This document shows positions 1 to 7,607 of a stretch of 64,000 nucleotides of DNA, piece by piece. Position 1 is the first letter of the stretch. Each line of letters starts with the position of its first letter. Source of the stretch: Mesorhizobium sp. LMG 17147 (GTDB lineage Bacteria; Pseudomonadota; Alphaproteobacteria; Rhizobiales; Rhizobiaceae); assembly GCF_024297145.1 (NCBI RefSeq), contig NZ_JANCTC010000003.1, positions 1-64,000 on the forward strand, given 5' to 3'. The notes beneath the pieces were generated by a model. It made no database searches, was not told the DNA's origin, and was given only the letters and a program-made list of their open reading frames with translations. The position numbers were made by a program, and so were the translations under genes.

Positions 1-46
1 ACCGCACAACGCGTTCACGCAAATCGAGCGAATAGGGCTTGGGCAT
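1..46 (-). CDS. IS630-family transposase, 5' end only (cut by window edge)
   Basis: Only the first 15 residues are in the window: MPKPYSLDLRERVVR. This is the usual opening of the helix-turn-helix DNA-binding region of IS630-type transposases, which cut and paste the element at TA sites through a DDE catalytic domain that would lie beyond the edge. The ATG follows a strong Shine-Dalgarno sequence, GGAGGTGA, at 53-60. I cannot tell whether the gene is intact, and I did not find a convincing terminal inverted repeat in the first 150 bases. It marks the left flank of the secreted-protein cluster that follows. Confidence 0.7.
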   Translation of the reverse strand, partial: MPKPYSLDLRERVVR

Positions 47-148
47 GGCAAATCACCTCCTTAAGGAAGTGAATCACAAACCCGACGTTAGCGGAATCCT
101 TCGCGATTCAACCTGAATGTCCGACGCTCTAGCTCGTTCGCCTGGCGC

Positions 149-490
149 TCAGTTGCGTTTCACGGGCAGGTTGGAGCAGCCGGCGGCGAGAAACTCGCAC
201 GGCAGGCTGCCGCCGCCCCCCGACGTGTGCGGGGGCGTAGCGGCTTCGATCTTTTCGACCTCGTAATATTTCGAGGTGACGCCCCATTTTTTAACGCCCT
301 GGCACGTCGAGCGCACGCCAACCTCCGTCGCCTTTGCCGCCGTCTTGTAATAGGTGGTGATCCGGCAGGATTGGCTGACCGGCAGCGCGTTCGCCGGGAT
401 CGTGACAGGCGGCAGGAAGTTCGGGAAAGCAAGCAGCGAGATTGCCGCGATGATCCGGACGGCGGGCATGGTGTGGGGAAAGTGCAGCAT
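149..490 (-). CDS. small secreted protein, DUF6289-like
   Basis: 113 residues. The start at 490 is chosen because GGAG sits about nine bases upstream and the product then opens with a hydrophobic signal-like segment (residues 8-30). The mature part holds the pattern ITTYYKTAAKATEVGVRSTC, close to DUF6289 proteins, a family of short exported proteins of unknown function with a TTYY...VG...C core. It ends with a glycine-rich linker and two further cysteines. It is the last of three secreted proteins in a row on this strand, next to the transposase. Family assignment is from motif memory; function is unknown. Confidence 0.6.
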   Translation of the reverse strand: MLHFPHTMPAVRIIAAISLLAFPNFLPPVTIPANALPVSQSCRITTYYKTAAKATEVGVRSTCQGVKKWGVTSKYYEVEKIEAATPPHTSGGGGSLPCEFLAAGCSNLPVKRN

Positions 491-641
491 CGTGCGTCTC
501 CATCGATGGCGCCGCTCGCTCGCGGCGCAGCGGCGCGTTTGTTCCCGCAAGATAAGGCCATGACGCCGGCGCTGCCGCGTCGGCCGCGCGGGGGATGGCG
601 GCAGCGGTCTGAACCGCCGCCGTCATCCGCGAGCGGCCGCG

Positions 642-1853
642 TCAGGGCGTTTTCGGCTTGATAAGCGTCTTTATCGGAACGGCGACTTTTGGAGGCCGGA
701 CCGTACTGGTTCCACCATCGACGGCCAGCTCGCCGCTGTTGAGATAGCGTACCGTATAGTGCAGCTCATAGGCGGGAACTCTGATCCATGTAGGCTTGGG
801 ATTGAACTGGTCCGGCGGCCTCGAATACCACTTCGGGATCTGCATGATCTTGGAACCGGCATCGAATCCCGCAGTCTTGGCCGCTACTGCGAAGGCGCTG
901 CCTCTGGGATCGTTCGGCGGCTGGTCGACATTGCCGATGACGACCAGCGAATCGTATTTTCGCGCGTCGAGCCGTACCGCGGGAAGGTTCAGCGCAGCCG
1001 CGTCGCCTTCGCGCATCGTCAGCGCCTTCTGAAGGCCGTCCTCGTTGGCGTAGACGTTGAGGTTTATAGCCTCGGATTCCGCATAGACCACATTGTTGTG
1101 GAAGTCGCGGGCTGGCAGGCGTGTGAGGCTGTCGAAGGTCACTTCAACCGTCGGCTTGGCTACGGCGTCCGTCACCACCAGATTGCGCCGCGGCACCGTC
1201 CAGAAGATGAGATCATCGCCGGTGGCCTGCGTGCCGGCATCGGAGCCGTCTATTGCCGAGCATTTCGAATTTGGAACCGGCGTCGTCACCGGTAGGGGTG
1301 CCGAAAACGAGTTGCGTACCTGCGCGTCGATGTAATTGCCGACGTTGAAAACGTCCTCGAGGATGTTGCCGCCCTCGAAGCTCGCCGGGCCGGGTTGCGA
1401 GCGGATGATGACCTGGCTGGAATCGGTCTGCCAGCCGCTGCAGAAGACGTTGACGTCTATGGGAATGCCGATGTGGCGGTCGGAGGTCACAGGGATCGAG
1501 ACTTTGATGGTCAGGATGTAAGGAACTTTGACAAACCAGCTGTTCGGCTGGTTCAGCATCTGCGTCGCAAAGCGCGACGGCCGCCATTGCTTCAGCGATT
1601 CGATCGATGCGCGTGACGATCGTCCCTGGGCGGCCAGCTGTGCGTTGGTGGCGTCGACCTTGGCTTGCGCCAGGTTGCGGACGGTGTTGGTGATCAGGAA
1701 CACGCCGAGTTCGGCTTTGCAGGGCCTGTTCGATTGTGTGGCGTTGCATGGGGCAAATGCCGCACTGGGAACCGGCGGCCCCGAAGGCGGCGGCTGGGCG
1801 GCCGCGGTGGCCGCCATCAGGCAGAAGAACAGCATCATGCAGGTTTTCAACAT
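642..1853 (-). CDS. secreted protein of unknown function, 403 residues
   Basis: An N-terminal signal peptide is clear: MLKTCMMLFFCLMAATAAAQ with a probable cut after AAA or AAAQ. A proline-rich stretch follows, and the rest is a mixed beta-rich sequence with no membrane segment, so the product is probably periplasmic or exported. Four cysteines lie in the mature part (near residues 37, 45, 137 and 198), enough for two disulfides. GAGGATACC precedes the ATG. I do not recognise a family. It sits between two other secreted proteins in the same direction, with a hairpin at 1917-1942 in its upstream region. Translated composition matches neighbouring genes, so it is very likely a real gene. Confidence 0.65.
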   Translation of the reverse strand: MLKTCMMLFFCLMAATAAAQPPPSGPPVPSAAFAPCNATQSNRPCKAELGVFLITNTVRNLAQAKVDATNAQLAAQGRSSRASIESLKQWRPSRFATQMLNQPNSWFVKVPYILTIKVSIPVTSDRHIGIPIDVNVFCSGWQTDSSQVIIRSQPGPASFEGGNILEDVFNVGNYIDAQVRNSFSAPLPVTTPVPNSKCSAIDGSDAGTQATGDDLIFWTVPRRNLVVTDAVAKPTVEVTFDSLTRLPARDFHNNVVYAESEAINLNVYANEDGLQKALTMREGDAAALNLPAVRLDARKYDSLVVIGNVDQPPNDPRGSAFAVAAKTAGFDAGSKIMQIPKWYSRPPDQFNPKPTWIRVPAYELHYTVRYLNSGELAVDGGTSTVRPPKVAVPIKTLIKPKTP

Positions 1854-1916
1854 GGTATCCTCGCTATGTCGTTGGAAACCACCCTCCGGCTAGACAGCAG
1901 CACTTCTTCGATGGCG

Positions 1917-1942
1917 GTTCATCGCCCGCACGGGGGATGAAC
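1917..1942. promoter_or_regulatory. hairpin upstream of the 403-residue secreted protein
   Basis: Inverted repeat with arms GTTCATC and GATGAAC around a GC-rich centre (CCC/GGG pairs, four-base loop). It lies 64 bases upstream of the start at 1853 and 58 bases downstream of the stop of the preceding gene. No T-run follows on the minus strand, so it is not a textbook terminator. A close relative sits at 2350-2373 in the equivalent position before the next gene. Confidence 0.45.
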
Positions 1943-2000
1943 GGCGAAACATCGGGCCGGCCCAGCGACGTCGAGCCGCCGTCCTTTCGGATCGGGACAT

Positions 2001-2300
2001 CTACTGCTTCACGACGCCTTTGGTTGTCGCCTTCGGCGCGACGACCTTGGGCTTGGGGGTGTTCGGGCCGGGGTCGACTACCAATGCAGCCGTGCAGGAG
2101 CACTTGCCCGAACCGCAGTTCAGGTCGCCCTTGCACATTTTGGAATGCCGCATATCGGTGCAGTCGGCGGTCCCGGAGCAGGAGCAACTGCCTTGCCCGA
2201 TCGTTCCGGACTGACATTTGAAGCTCCATGCCGGATCGGCGGCAAGGCCGGCCACAGCGAGTGATAAGGCAAAAAGCGTCGTCGAGATGAGTTTGCGCAT
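2001..2300 (-). CDS. small secreted cysteine-rich protein
   Basis: 99 residues. A signal peptide (MRKLISTTLFALSLAVAGLA) is followed by a compact region with eight cysteines between residues 29 and 69, spaced C-x9-C-x-C-x5-C-x8-C-x5-C-x5-C-x-C, then a proline- and lysine-rich tail. The even cysteine number suggests four disulfides and an oxidised, extracytoplasmic fate. GGGAGG sits five bases before the ATG. It is not a family I can name; similar small Cys-rich exported proteins occur in rhizobia. Same direction as its secreted neighbours. Confidence 0.6.
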   Translation of the reverse strand: MRKLISTTLFALSLAVAGLAADPAWSFKCQSGTIGQGSCSCSGTADCTDMRHSKMCKGDLNCGSGKCSCTAALVVDPGPNTPKPKVVAPKATTKGVVKQ

Positions 2301-2349
2301 GAATACCTCCCGGTTCTATCGAGCGATGGAACCACGAAGCAGCAACGCC

Positions 2350-2373
2350 TTCATCTCCCGCGCGGGGGACGAA
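2350..2373. promoter_or_regulatory. hairpin upstream of the cysteine-rich protein
   Basis: Imperfect inverted repeat, TTCATCTCCC and GGGGGACGAA around GCGC, 50 bases upstream of the start at 2300 and 21 bases after the stop of the glycosyltransferase. It matches the hairpin at 1917-1942 in arms, loop size and position relative to the following gene, so the two are probably copies of one element (shared terminator or leader). Confidence 0.45.
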
Positions 2374-2394
2374 CTCGCATACCGGTGACGATCG

Positions 2395-3966
2395 TCAATG
2401 CTGTCCCTTCAGCACGACGAGATAGCCGCGTTCGACGCGAAGCCGGAACGCGATTTGCCCTGCAGTGCCGGGATCCTTGGAAACCTTGTCGATGACATAG
2501 CCGCTGGGATGCGAGCCAAGCCATTCTTCAGGTTTGTCGGTGCTTTCGAACGGCCTTTGCAACCGGGCCAGGAAGCCGACTTCGCCTTGATAGTCGAAAG
2601 CCACAGCCCAGTCCGCATCCTTTCGCTCGTCTATGAAGTTGGCGAGCGGCGTCAGGTCATAGCGTTTGAACGCGGTTGCCGATGCCACCGCGTGGCCGAT
2701 GCCGAAAATGACAAGCATGACGACGGCCGAGCTTTTCAGCCTGGCGAGCGGGATCTCCGCCATGAAATACCCGAACAGGATGGTCACGAACGGCAACATC
2801 GGCACGACATAGTGAGGCTGCTTGCCGGATATCGCGCTGAACGCCAACAACACGGCAACGAACGAGAACGACAGCAGGCGCAAGGCGCGCAGATCCGGCG
2901 ACTTCGTCTCGATCAGGCTGCGTATCCGCGTGCGCAGCTTCAACCGCCAGACCTCGGGTATGAAGATCCACGGTATGAACATGACCGGCAGCAGCAGCAG
3001 ATAGAAATAGAACGGCCGGCCGTGCGAATTGCGCAAATTGCCGGTGACGCGCCCCGCCGATTGGTTCCAGACCAGATCATAGACGAAACTGCCCTTTGTC
3101 AGGATCGTCGCCGGCACCAGCCAGATCGCCACCGGAATCAGCGCGGCGAGCACTGCCAAGCCCACTCCAGCGAGGAAGTTCGGTGTCGTCAGTCCCGCCC
3201 GTCGGTCGCGCCAGAACGGGTAGAACAGGATGGGCGCGCCGATATGGATCAGCACCACCGGACCTTTCGTCAGCACGCCCATGCCGATGAACAGCCCTGC
3301 CAGAACGGCCTGCCAGCGATTGCCGCTCCGGGCAAAGGCAATCAACGACAACAGCGCGGCGAGCACAAAGACCGTCAGCAACAGGTCGAATAGGATCAGC
3401 GTCGAATAGATGACGAACACGCAGCTTCCGGCAACCAGCCAGGGGATGCGCCGTGCGATGTCGTCGCGGCCCGGAAACAGGGTCTTTGCCAAAGCCGTCG
3501 TCAGCCAGATAACGAGCGAGGAGGCGGCGAAGATGACCAGCATCGCGGCCGGCCGGCTGGCGCCGAAAATCTTCCAGACAAGGTCGATAAGCCAAAACAG
3601 CAGCGGCGGCTTCTGCAGATAGGGCGCGAAATTCATCGTCGGGACGAAGATCTGTCCGCTCAGATACATTTCCCAGGTGACGCTGAGATATCGCGTTTCG
3701 TCGACGGGCAGCAGTGGCCGGAAAGCGACTGCGATTACGATCAGCCCAAGCAAAAAGAGGTAGGGGAGCAGCCGCTCGGTAGATGTCGGTGTCAAAGATT
3801 GAGATCCGCGCCAGAAACCATTTTCTTTCCAGCCGAGCAGAGTGCTGCGTTTCTGGACCGCGAACGACCGCACCACGATTTTGGCCGAATTGCAACGATG
3901 CCGGTTCGTTTCCCAGATTTTGCGGACGATGGTGGCAAAGGTTGAAAAACTTACCGGCCGAGTCAT
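2395..3966 (-). CDS. ArnT/PMT-like membrane glycosyltransferase
   Basis: Polytopic inner-membrane glycosyltransferase of the GT-C fold, related to ArnT and to dolichyl-phosphate-mannose protein mannosyltransferases. These move a sugar from a polyprenyl-phosphate donor onto lipid A, protein or another envelope acceptor. The first large loop carries LLPVDETRY and QKPPLLFWLID; the acidic D-E pair is the expected catalytic site. About ten hydrophobic segments follow and a soluble C-terminal part of some 90 residues ends the protein. The first 65 residues are basic, unlike the family, so the true start may lie further in; ATG at 3966 is preferred over GTG at 3975. It starts 33 bases after the LuxR gene and is probably cotranscribed. 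The acceptor is unknown. Confidence 0.75.
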   Translation of the reverse strand: MTRPVSFSTFATIVRKIWETNRHRCNSAKIVVRSFAVQKRSTLLGWKENGFWRGSQSLTPTSTERLLPYLFLLGLIVIAVAFRPLLPVDETRYLSVTWEMYLSGQIFVPTMNFAPYLQKPPLLFWLIDLVWKIFGASRPAAMLVIFAASSLVIWLTTALAKTLFPGRDDIARRIPWLVAGSCVFVIYSTLILFDLLLTVFVLAALLSLIAFARSGNRWQAVLAGLFIGMGVLTKGPVVLIHIGAPILFYPFWRDRRAGLTTPNFLAGVGLAVLAALIPVAIWLVPATILTKGSFVYDLVWNQSAGRVTGNLRNSHGRPFYFYLLLLPVMFIPWIFIPEVWRLKLRTRIRSLIETKSPDLRALRLLSFSFVAVLLAFSAISGKQPHYVVPMLPFVTILFGYFMAEIPLARLKSSAVVMLVIFGIGHAVASATAFKRYDLTPLANFIDERKDADWAVAFDYQGEVGFLARLQRPFESTDKPEEWLGSHPSGYVIDKVSKDPGTAGQIAFRLRVERGYLVVLKGQH

Positions 3967-3999
3967 TTGGACCACCGCCGGTTCGAGAATCTGCGCAAA

Positions 4000-5160
4000 T
4001 CAACGGGAGCGCAACGGCGGTGACAATTCGCGCATCAAGAGTTCGAGCTCGCGCTGATCGCCGGTGCCGGTCTTGTCGAAGATCGTCGCCAGCTGCGACT
4101 TGACGGTGCCGTCCGAGACGCCGCCGGCCGCGGCGATTTCCCGTCGCGTCAGGCCGGCGGCAACGTGACCGGCGACTCGCCTTTCTGCCGCGGTCAGTCC
4201 GAACAGCGCCGCAATGGCGTCCAGCGCTGGGGTCGGTGTCGAACCGGCCTCGGCGATGAAGATCGCTGCGGCGGCCCGCTGCGAGATGCGCGCCGAGATT
4301 TCACGCCGCGCCAGCGGCATAACATGGGCCACCGCCGGAACGGCCGTCTTGGCCAGGGGAATGTTGATGCCGCAAGGTCCGAGTGCGAATTCGTCGCGCG
4401 TGCCGAGCTGGACGGCACGGCCGATCGCGGCGTTGGCGTTGGCATAGGTGAAGGACAGCTGTCCGCGCACGCAAGCGACCGAAATGTTTTCGGCGAGCAG
4501 CGCTTCGGCGGACGGGTTGGCGAAGATGATGGTCATGTCTTCGGCGACGATCAGCACCGGATGGTCGAGGCTTTCGATGATGGAGCGGAAGATTTCGGCC
4601 TTTCGCCGCTCGGCCTCGAACAGGTCGCCGATGGTCACTGCGCGCCGCACATGCGGCGCCAGCAGGCAGACAAGCTCGAGATCCTCGCGGGAAATCTGGC
4701 GCCTGTCCTTGTCGGTCACCACCATCAGCGTTCCGATCCGGGTCGGCCGCTTCATCAACGCCACCCAGAAGAAATCGTCCAGCCGGTTGGGTTGTACCCA
4801 TTCGCGCACGATGCGGCTTTCGAGCCATCTCTGTCGTGTATCCGGGCCTTGCAGGGCGTAGATCGAATCGACCGTGAAGGGCACGTCGATCTCCATCTTG
4901 GGAACCGCCGCATAGAACGGTACTTGCGAGCCGTAGTCATGCTTCAACGGCTCAAGAACTGCGGGATCGCCGCAGGACACCGAAAACCGCGCAGAGCTGC
5001 TGATGGTGTCGATGACGGCGAGCATGGCAAGCCGGCCTTCCGCCAGATTGCAGATGGCCTCGAGTGTCGCCTGCCAGCGGTCGACGTCGGCAATCGAATC
5101 GTAGATCGCCTCAACGACCTGCGGCAATGCGCGACCGGCCGTGCGCGCCAGCGATGACAT
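4000..5160 (-). CDS. LuxR-family transcriptional regulator with PAS-like middle
   Basis: 386 residues. The C-terminus (about 320-375) is a LuxR/GerE helix-turn-helix: LTAAERRVAGHVAAGLTRRE, then the recognition helix around SDGTVKSQLATIFDKTGT. The middle (about 190-260) resembles a PAS sensor, with PVLIVAEDMTIIFANPSAEA. The N-terminal part is a large sensory region found in rhizobial LuxR proteins that are neither receiver nor autoinducer domains, so the signal is unknown. GAGGGG precedes the ATG. The glycosyltransferase gene follows after 33 bases, so it may be a direct target and operon partner. Confidence 0.8.
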   Translation of the reverse strand: MSSLARTAGRALPQVVEAIYDSIADVDRWQATLEAICNLAEGRLAMLAVIDTISSSARFSVSCGDPAVLEPLKHDYGSQVPFYAAVPKMEIDVPFTVDSIYALQGPDTRQRWLESRIVREWVQPNRLDDFFWVALMKRPTRIGTLMVVTDKDRRQISREDLELVCLLAPHVRRAVTIGDLFEAERRKAEIFRSIIESLDHPVLIVAEDMTIIFANPSAEALLAENISVACVRGQLSFTYANANAAIGRAVQLGTRDEFALGPCGINIPLAKTAVPAVAHVMPLARREISARISQRAAAAIFIAEAGSTPTPALDAIAALFGLTAAERRVAGHVAAGLTRREIAAAGGVSDGTVKSQLATIFDKTGTGDQRELELLMRELSPPLRSR

Positions 5161-5413
5161 AAACCCCTCTCATTTGCCGTCCTAGGCAACGAAGCATCAA
5201 CTGTTAGAATAACGCTGCGTAAGGTTGCCAACAACTTATTTCGTCTGCTTCGGACGGCCGCGAAAATAGCATGAACGTATCGCTTTTCCGTCAGCCATTT
5301 GCTCGCCGCTTGCGGCAAGACCCTTGCCTTCGCAATGCCGTGACGCCATAAGCAGGAACAGGCGCCGCAGCCGCCGCGAGGACTTGCCACAAGGACTTGC
5401 CACGAGGATTTGG

Positions 5414-5812
5414 ATGAAGACTTTCCTTCTGCAGTTTTTCACCTGGTGGAACAGCCAGACATTGGGAACGCGCTTTCACACCTGGCGGCATGGCAAGAAG
5501 GTCGGGCAGGACGAGGTCGGCAACGTCTACTATGAGGGCGGCGTCGATTCGGAAGGCCGCACCCGCCGCTGGGTCATCTACCGCGACTATTCGGAAGCCT
5601 CGGCGATTCCGCCCGGCTGGCATGGCTGGATCCATCACCGTGTAGACGTTCCGCCGCCAAGCGAAGACTACAAGCCACGCGACTGGCAAAAGCCGCATGT
5701 GCCGAACCTCACCGGCAGCCCCGCAGCCTATCGGCCGAAGGGCTCGGTGCTGACCAACCGGCATCGTCCGCAGGTGACGGGCGACTACGACGCCTGGACG
5801 CCCGGTTCGTGA
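5414..5812 (+). CDS. NADH:ubiquinone oxidoreductase accessory subunit, NDUFA12 family
   Basis: 132 residues. This is the alphaproteobacterial counterpart of mitochondrial complex I subunit B17.2/NDUFA12, which sits on the matrix-facing arm. Family marks visible are the N-terminal FFTWWNSQTLGTRFHTW, the central GNVYYEGG, the RRWVIYRDYSEASAIPPGW core and the HRPQVTGDYDAWTPG end. The start follows AGGA and avoids a 30-codon upstream extension that is arginine-rich and unlike the family. A short direct repeat (AGGACTTGCCAC, twice) lies just before the start. It neighbours the DUF2155 gene, a pairing common in rhizobia; the nuo operon itself is elsewhere. Confidence 0.88.
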   Translation: MKTFLLQFFTWWNSQTLGTRFHTWRHGKKVGQDEVGNVYYEGGVDSEGRTRRWVIYRDYSEASAIPPGWHGWIHHRVDVPPPSEDYKPRDWQKPHVPNLTGSPAAYRPKGSVLTNRHRPQVTGDYDAWTPGS

Positions 5813-5967
5813 TCGATCGCCGCGACAGGCGCGCGGTCCCCAAGGGCGCGGTCCCCACGGGGCGGTCCTTTGTCGCCACAATTACTGTTTAGCTGTTTGC
5901 TGATCCGACAGCAGCAACTAGCCTTGGCGTTAAGAGAATCACCCGGGCGCAAACCACCGGACCTTGC

Positions 5968-6450
5968 ATGAGCATGTTCAGCCGAATTTTGACGGGCGGA
6001 TTAACCGCGGTCGTTCTCGCTTCTATGGTGACGCTTGCTGCTGCGCAGGAATTGGCGCCGCCCGCGCCTGACGCGTCGGTGGCGCCTGCAGCACCGGCAG
6101 TATCCGAACGCCTCACCAATCCCGTCGCTGAATTCGCCGGCATCGACAAGATCACCGGCCGTATCATCACCTTCGATGTCTATATCGACGAGACGGTGCA
6201 GTTCGGCGCTTTGCAGGTGACGCCGCGCATCTGCTATTCGCGGCCCGAAAACGAAGAGCCGAAGACGGATTCGTTCGTGGAGGTCGACGAGATCACGCTC
6301 GACCGGAAAATACGCCGTATCTTCACCGGCTGGATGTTTGCCGAAAGCCCCGGGATCAACGCCGTCGAGCATGCCGTCTATGATATCTGGCTGAAGGGCT
6401 GCAAGCAGAAGTCCGACGTGCCGGCACCCGCCGCCCCCAAAACCAACTAG
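5968..6450 (+). CDS. DUF2155 domain exported protein
   Basis: 160 residues. A signal peptide ends near residue 26 (VTLAAA-QE), then an Ala/Pro-rich linker, then the DUF2155 domain (about 55-145) with FDVYIDETVQFGALQVTPRI and IFTGWMFAESPGINAVEH. This domain is restricted largely to alphaproteobacteria; its function is unknown, and it is predicted periplasmic. The gene is often next to NDUFA12 and aat, as here. An ATG two codons later is an equally possible start. Confidence 0.82.
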   Translation: MSMFSRILTGGLTAVVLASMVTLAAAQELAPPAPDASVAPAAPAVSERLTNPVAEFAGIDKITGRIITFDVYIDETVQFGALQVTPRICYSRPENEEPKTDSFVEVDEITLDRKIRRIFTGWMFAESPGINAVEHAVYDIWLKGCKQKSDVPAPAAPKTN

Positions 6451-6525
6451 AATCTGTCAGCGGGCGCGCCCTGCGGAACCGCCGCGTTGCCCGAGCGTTG
6501 GTGCCTCTCCACGGAGGAGGTTGCC

Positions 6526-6879
6526 ATGATGATGGCCAACAAGAACGAACTTCTCGACATCGAAAGGGGATTCTGGAGCGGCGACGCCGACTACTTCAAG
6601 GCCAATGCCGATACCGAATGCCTGGTGGCCTTCCCGCAGATGGCGCGGGTGATGAGCAATTCCGATCTGGCCGCAACCGCCACGGACCCGAACCGCTGGC
6701 GCGATCTCGACATTGACCTCAAGGGCATCATCGAGCCGGGCAGCGACATCGTCATGCTGACCTACGAGGCGCGTGCGACCCGGCAAAATGGCGAAGCCTA
6801 TGCGGCGCTGGTCAGCACTGGCTATGTCCACCGCGTCAATGGCTGGAAGATGATGTTCCACGCACAGACGCCGCTGTGA
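6526..6879 (+). CDS. NTF2-like (DUF4440-type) small protein
   Basis: 117 residues, cytosolic. The pattern is that of the NTF2-like cone fold: an N-terminal helix (NKNELLDIERGFWSGDADYF), an aromatic-lined pocket and the end motif VSTGYVHRVNGWKMMFHAQTP. Relatives include bacterial proteins annotated nuclear transport factor 2 or DUF4440, which are of mostly unknown substrate. A strong GGAGGAGG at 6513-6520 precedes three consecutive in-frame ATGs at 6526, 6529 and 6532; the middle one has the best spacing. It stands alone, with a repeat element downstream. Confidence 0.75.
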   Translation: MMMANKNELLDIERGFWSGDADYFKANADTECLVAFPQMARVMSNSDLAATATDPNRWRDLDIDLKGIIEPGSDIVMLTYEARATRQNGEAYAALVSTGYVHRVNGWKMMFHAQTPL

Positions 6880-6904
6880 CGGCAGCAAAAAGCTGACTGG
6901 CCGC

Positions 6905-6950
6905 TAGAGCAATTCCACGAAAGTGAACGGTTTCCGTCCGGAATTCTGTG
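6905..6950. repeat. rhizobial extragenic palindrome
   Basis: The stretch from AGAGCAATTCC to GGAATTCTGTG, with an interior GAAAGTGAACGGTTTCCGTC, matches from memory a short interspersed palindrome scattered between genes in Mesorhizobium and relatives. The arms AATTCC and GGAATT enclose ACGAAA/TTTCCGT. It lies between two convergent genes and may form a stem at their 3' ends. Confidence 0.6.
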
Positions 6951-6974
6951 AAAAACGATGAACCATTCTCCAGG

Positions 6975-7592
6975 TTATGGAAAAAACACCGCCTCGCCCT
7001 TCAGCGCCTCGGCCAGCATCTTCTCGTACTTGCCGCGCGGCACGTCGATTGCGCCGAAGCGTTTGAGATGCTCGGTGGTGAACTGGGTGTCGAGCAGTGC
7101 AAAGCCGCGCGCCTTCAGGCGTTCGACGAGGTGAACCAGGCAGGCCTTTGACGCGTCGGTCTCCCTGGCGAACATGCTCTCGCCGAAAAACACGCGGCCG
7201 AGCGATACGCCGTAGAGCCCGCCGACCAACCGGTCGTTGTGCCAGGCCTCGACCGAATGGCAATGGCCCATCCGATGCAGCTCGATATAGGCTTCGCGGA
7301 TCGGCGCGTTGATCCAGGTCGACCGACGTTCCTCGCGCCTTTCGGCGCAGGCCTCGATCGTCGCCTCGAAGTCGAAATCGATGCGGAACTCGAACAGGTT
7401 CTTGCGGATCGTCTTTCTCAGGCTTTTCGGTATGTGGAACCCGTCGAGCGGAATGATGCCGCGCGTCTCCGGCCGCACCCAGAATACTTCGGGGTCATTG
7501 GCGCTTTCGGCCATCGGGAAGACGCCGGAGGCATAGGCTTTGAGCAAAAGGTCGGTCGGGATGCGATAACCGGGTGCGTAGGGACGGGTCAT
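6975..7592 (-). CDS. aat: leucyl/phenylalanyl-tRNA-protein transferase
   Basis: 205 residues, full length. It adds Leu or Phe from aminoacyl-tRNA to proteins with N-terminal Arg or Lys, marking them for ClpS/ClpAP degradation (N-degron pathway, cytosol). Family marks include the opening [12 protein letters not shown], the middle [20 protein letters not shown] with its [14 protein letters not shown] continuation, and the late [15 protein letters not shown]. It is the last gene of the minus-strand series aroQ-accB-accC-aat, 15 bases after accC. Confidence 0.95.
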   Translation of the reverse strand: MTRPYAPGYRIPTDLLLKAYASGVFPMAESANDPEVFWVRPETRGIIPLDGFHIPKSLRKTIRKNLFEFRIDFDFEATIEACAERREERRSTWINAPIREAYIELHRMGHCHSVEAWHNDRLVGGLYGVSLGRVFFGESMFARETDASKACLVHLVERLKARGFALLDTQFTTEHLKRFGAIDVPRGKYEKMLAEALKGEAVFFP

Positions 7593-7607
7593 CGCTTCGC
7601 CCCTGTA

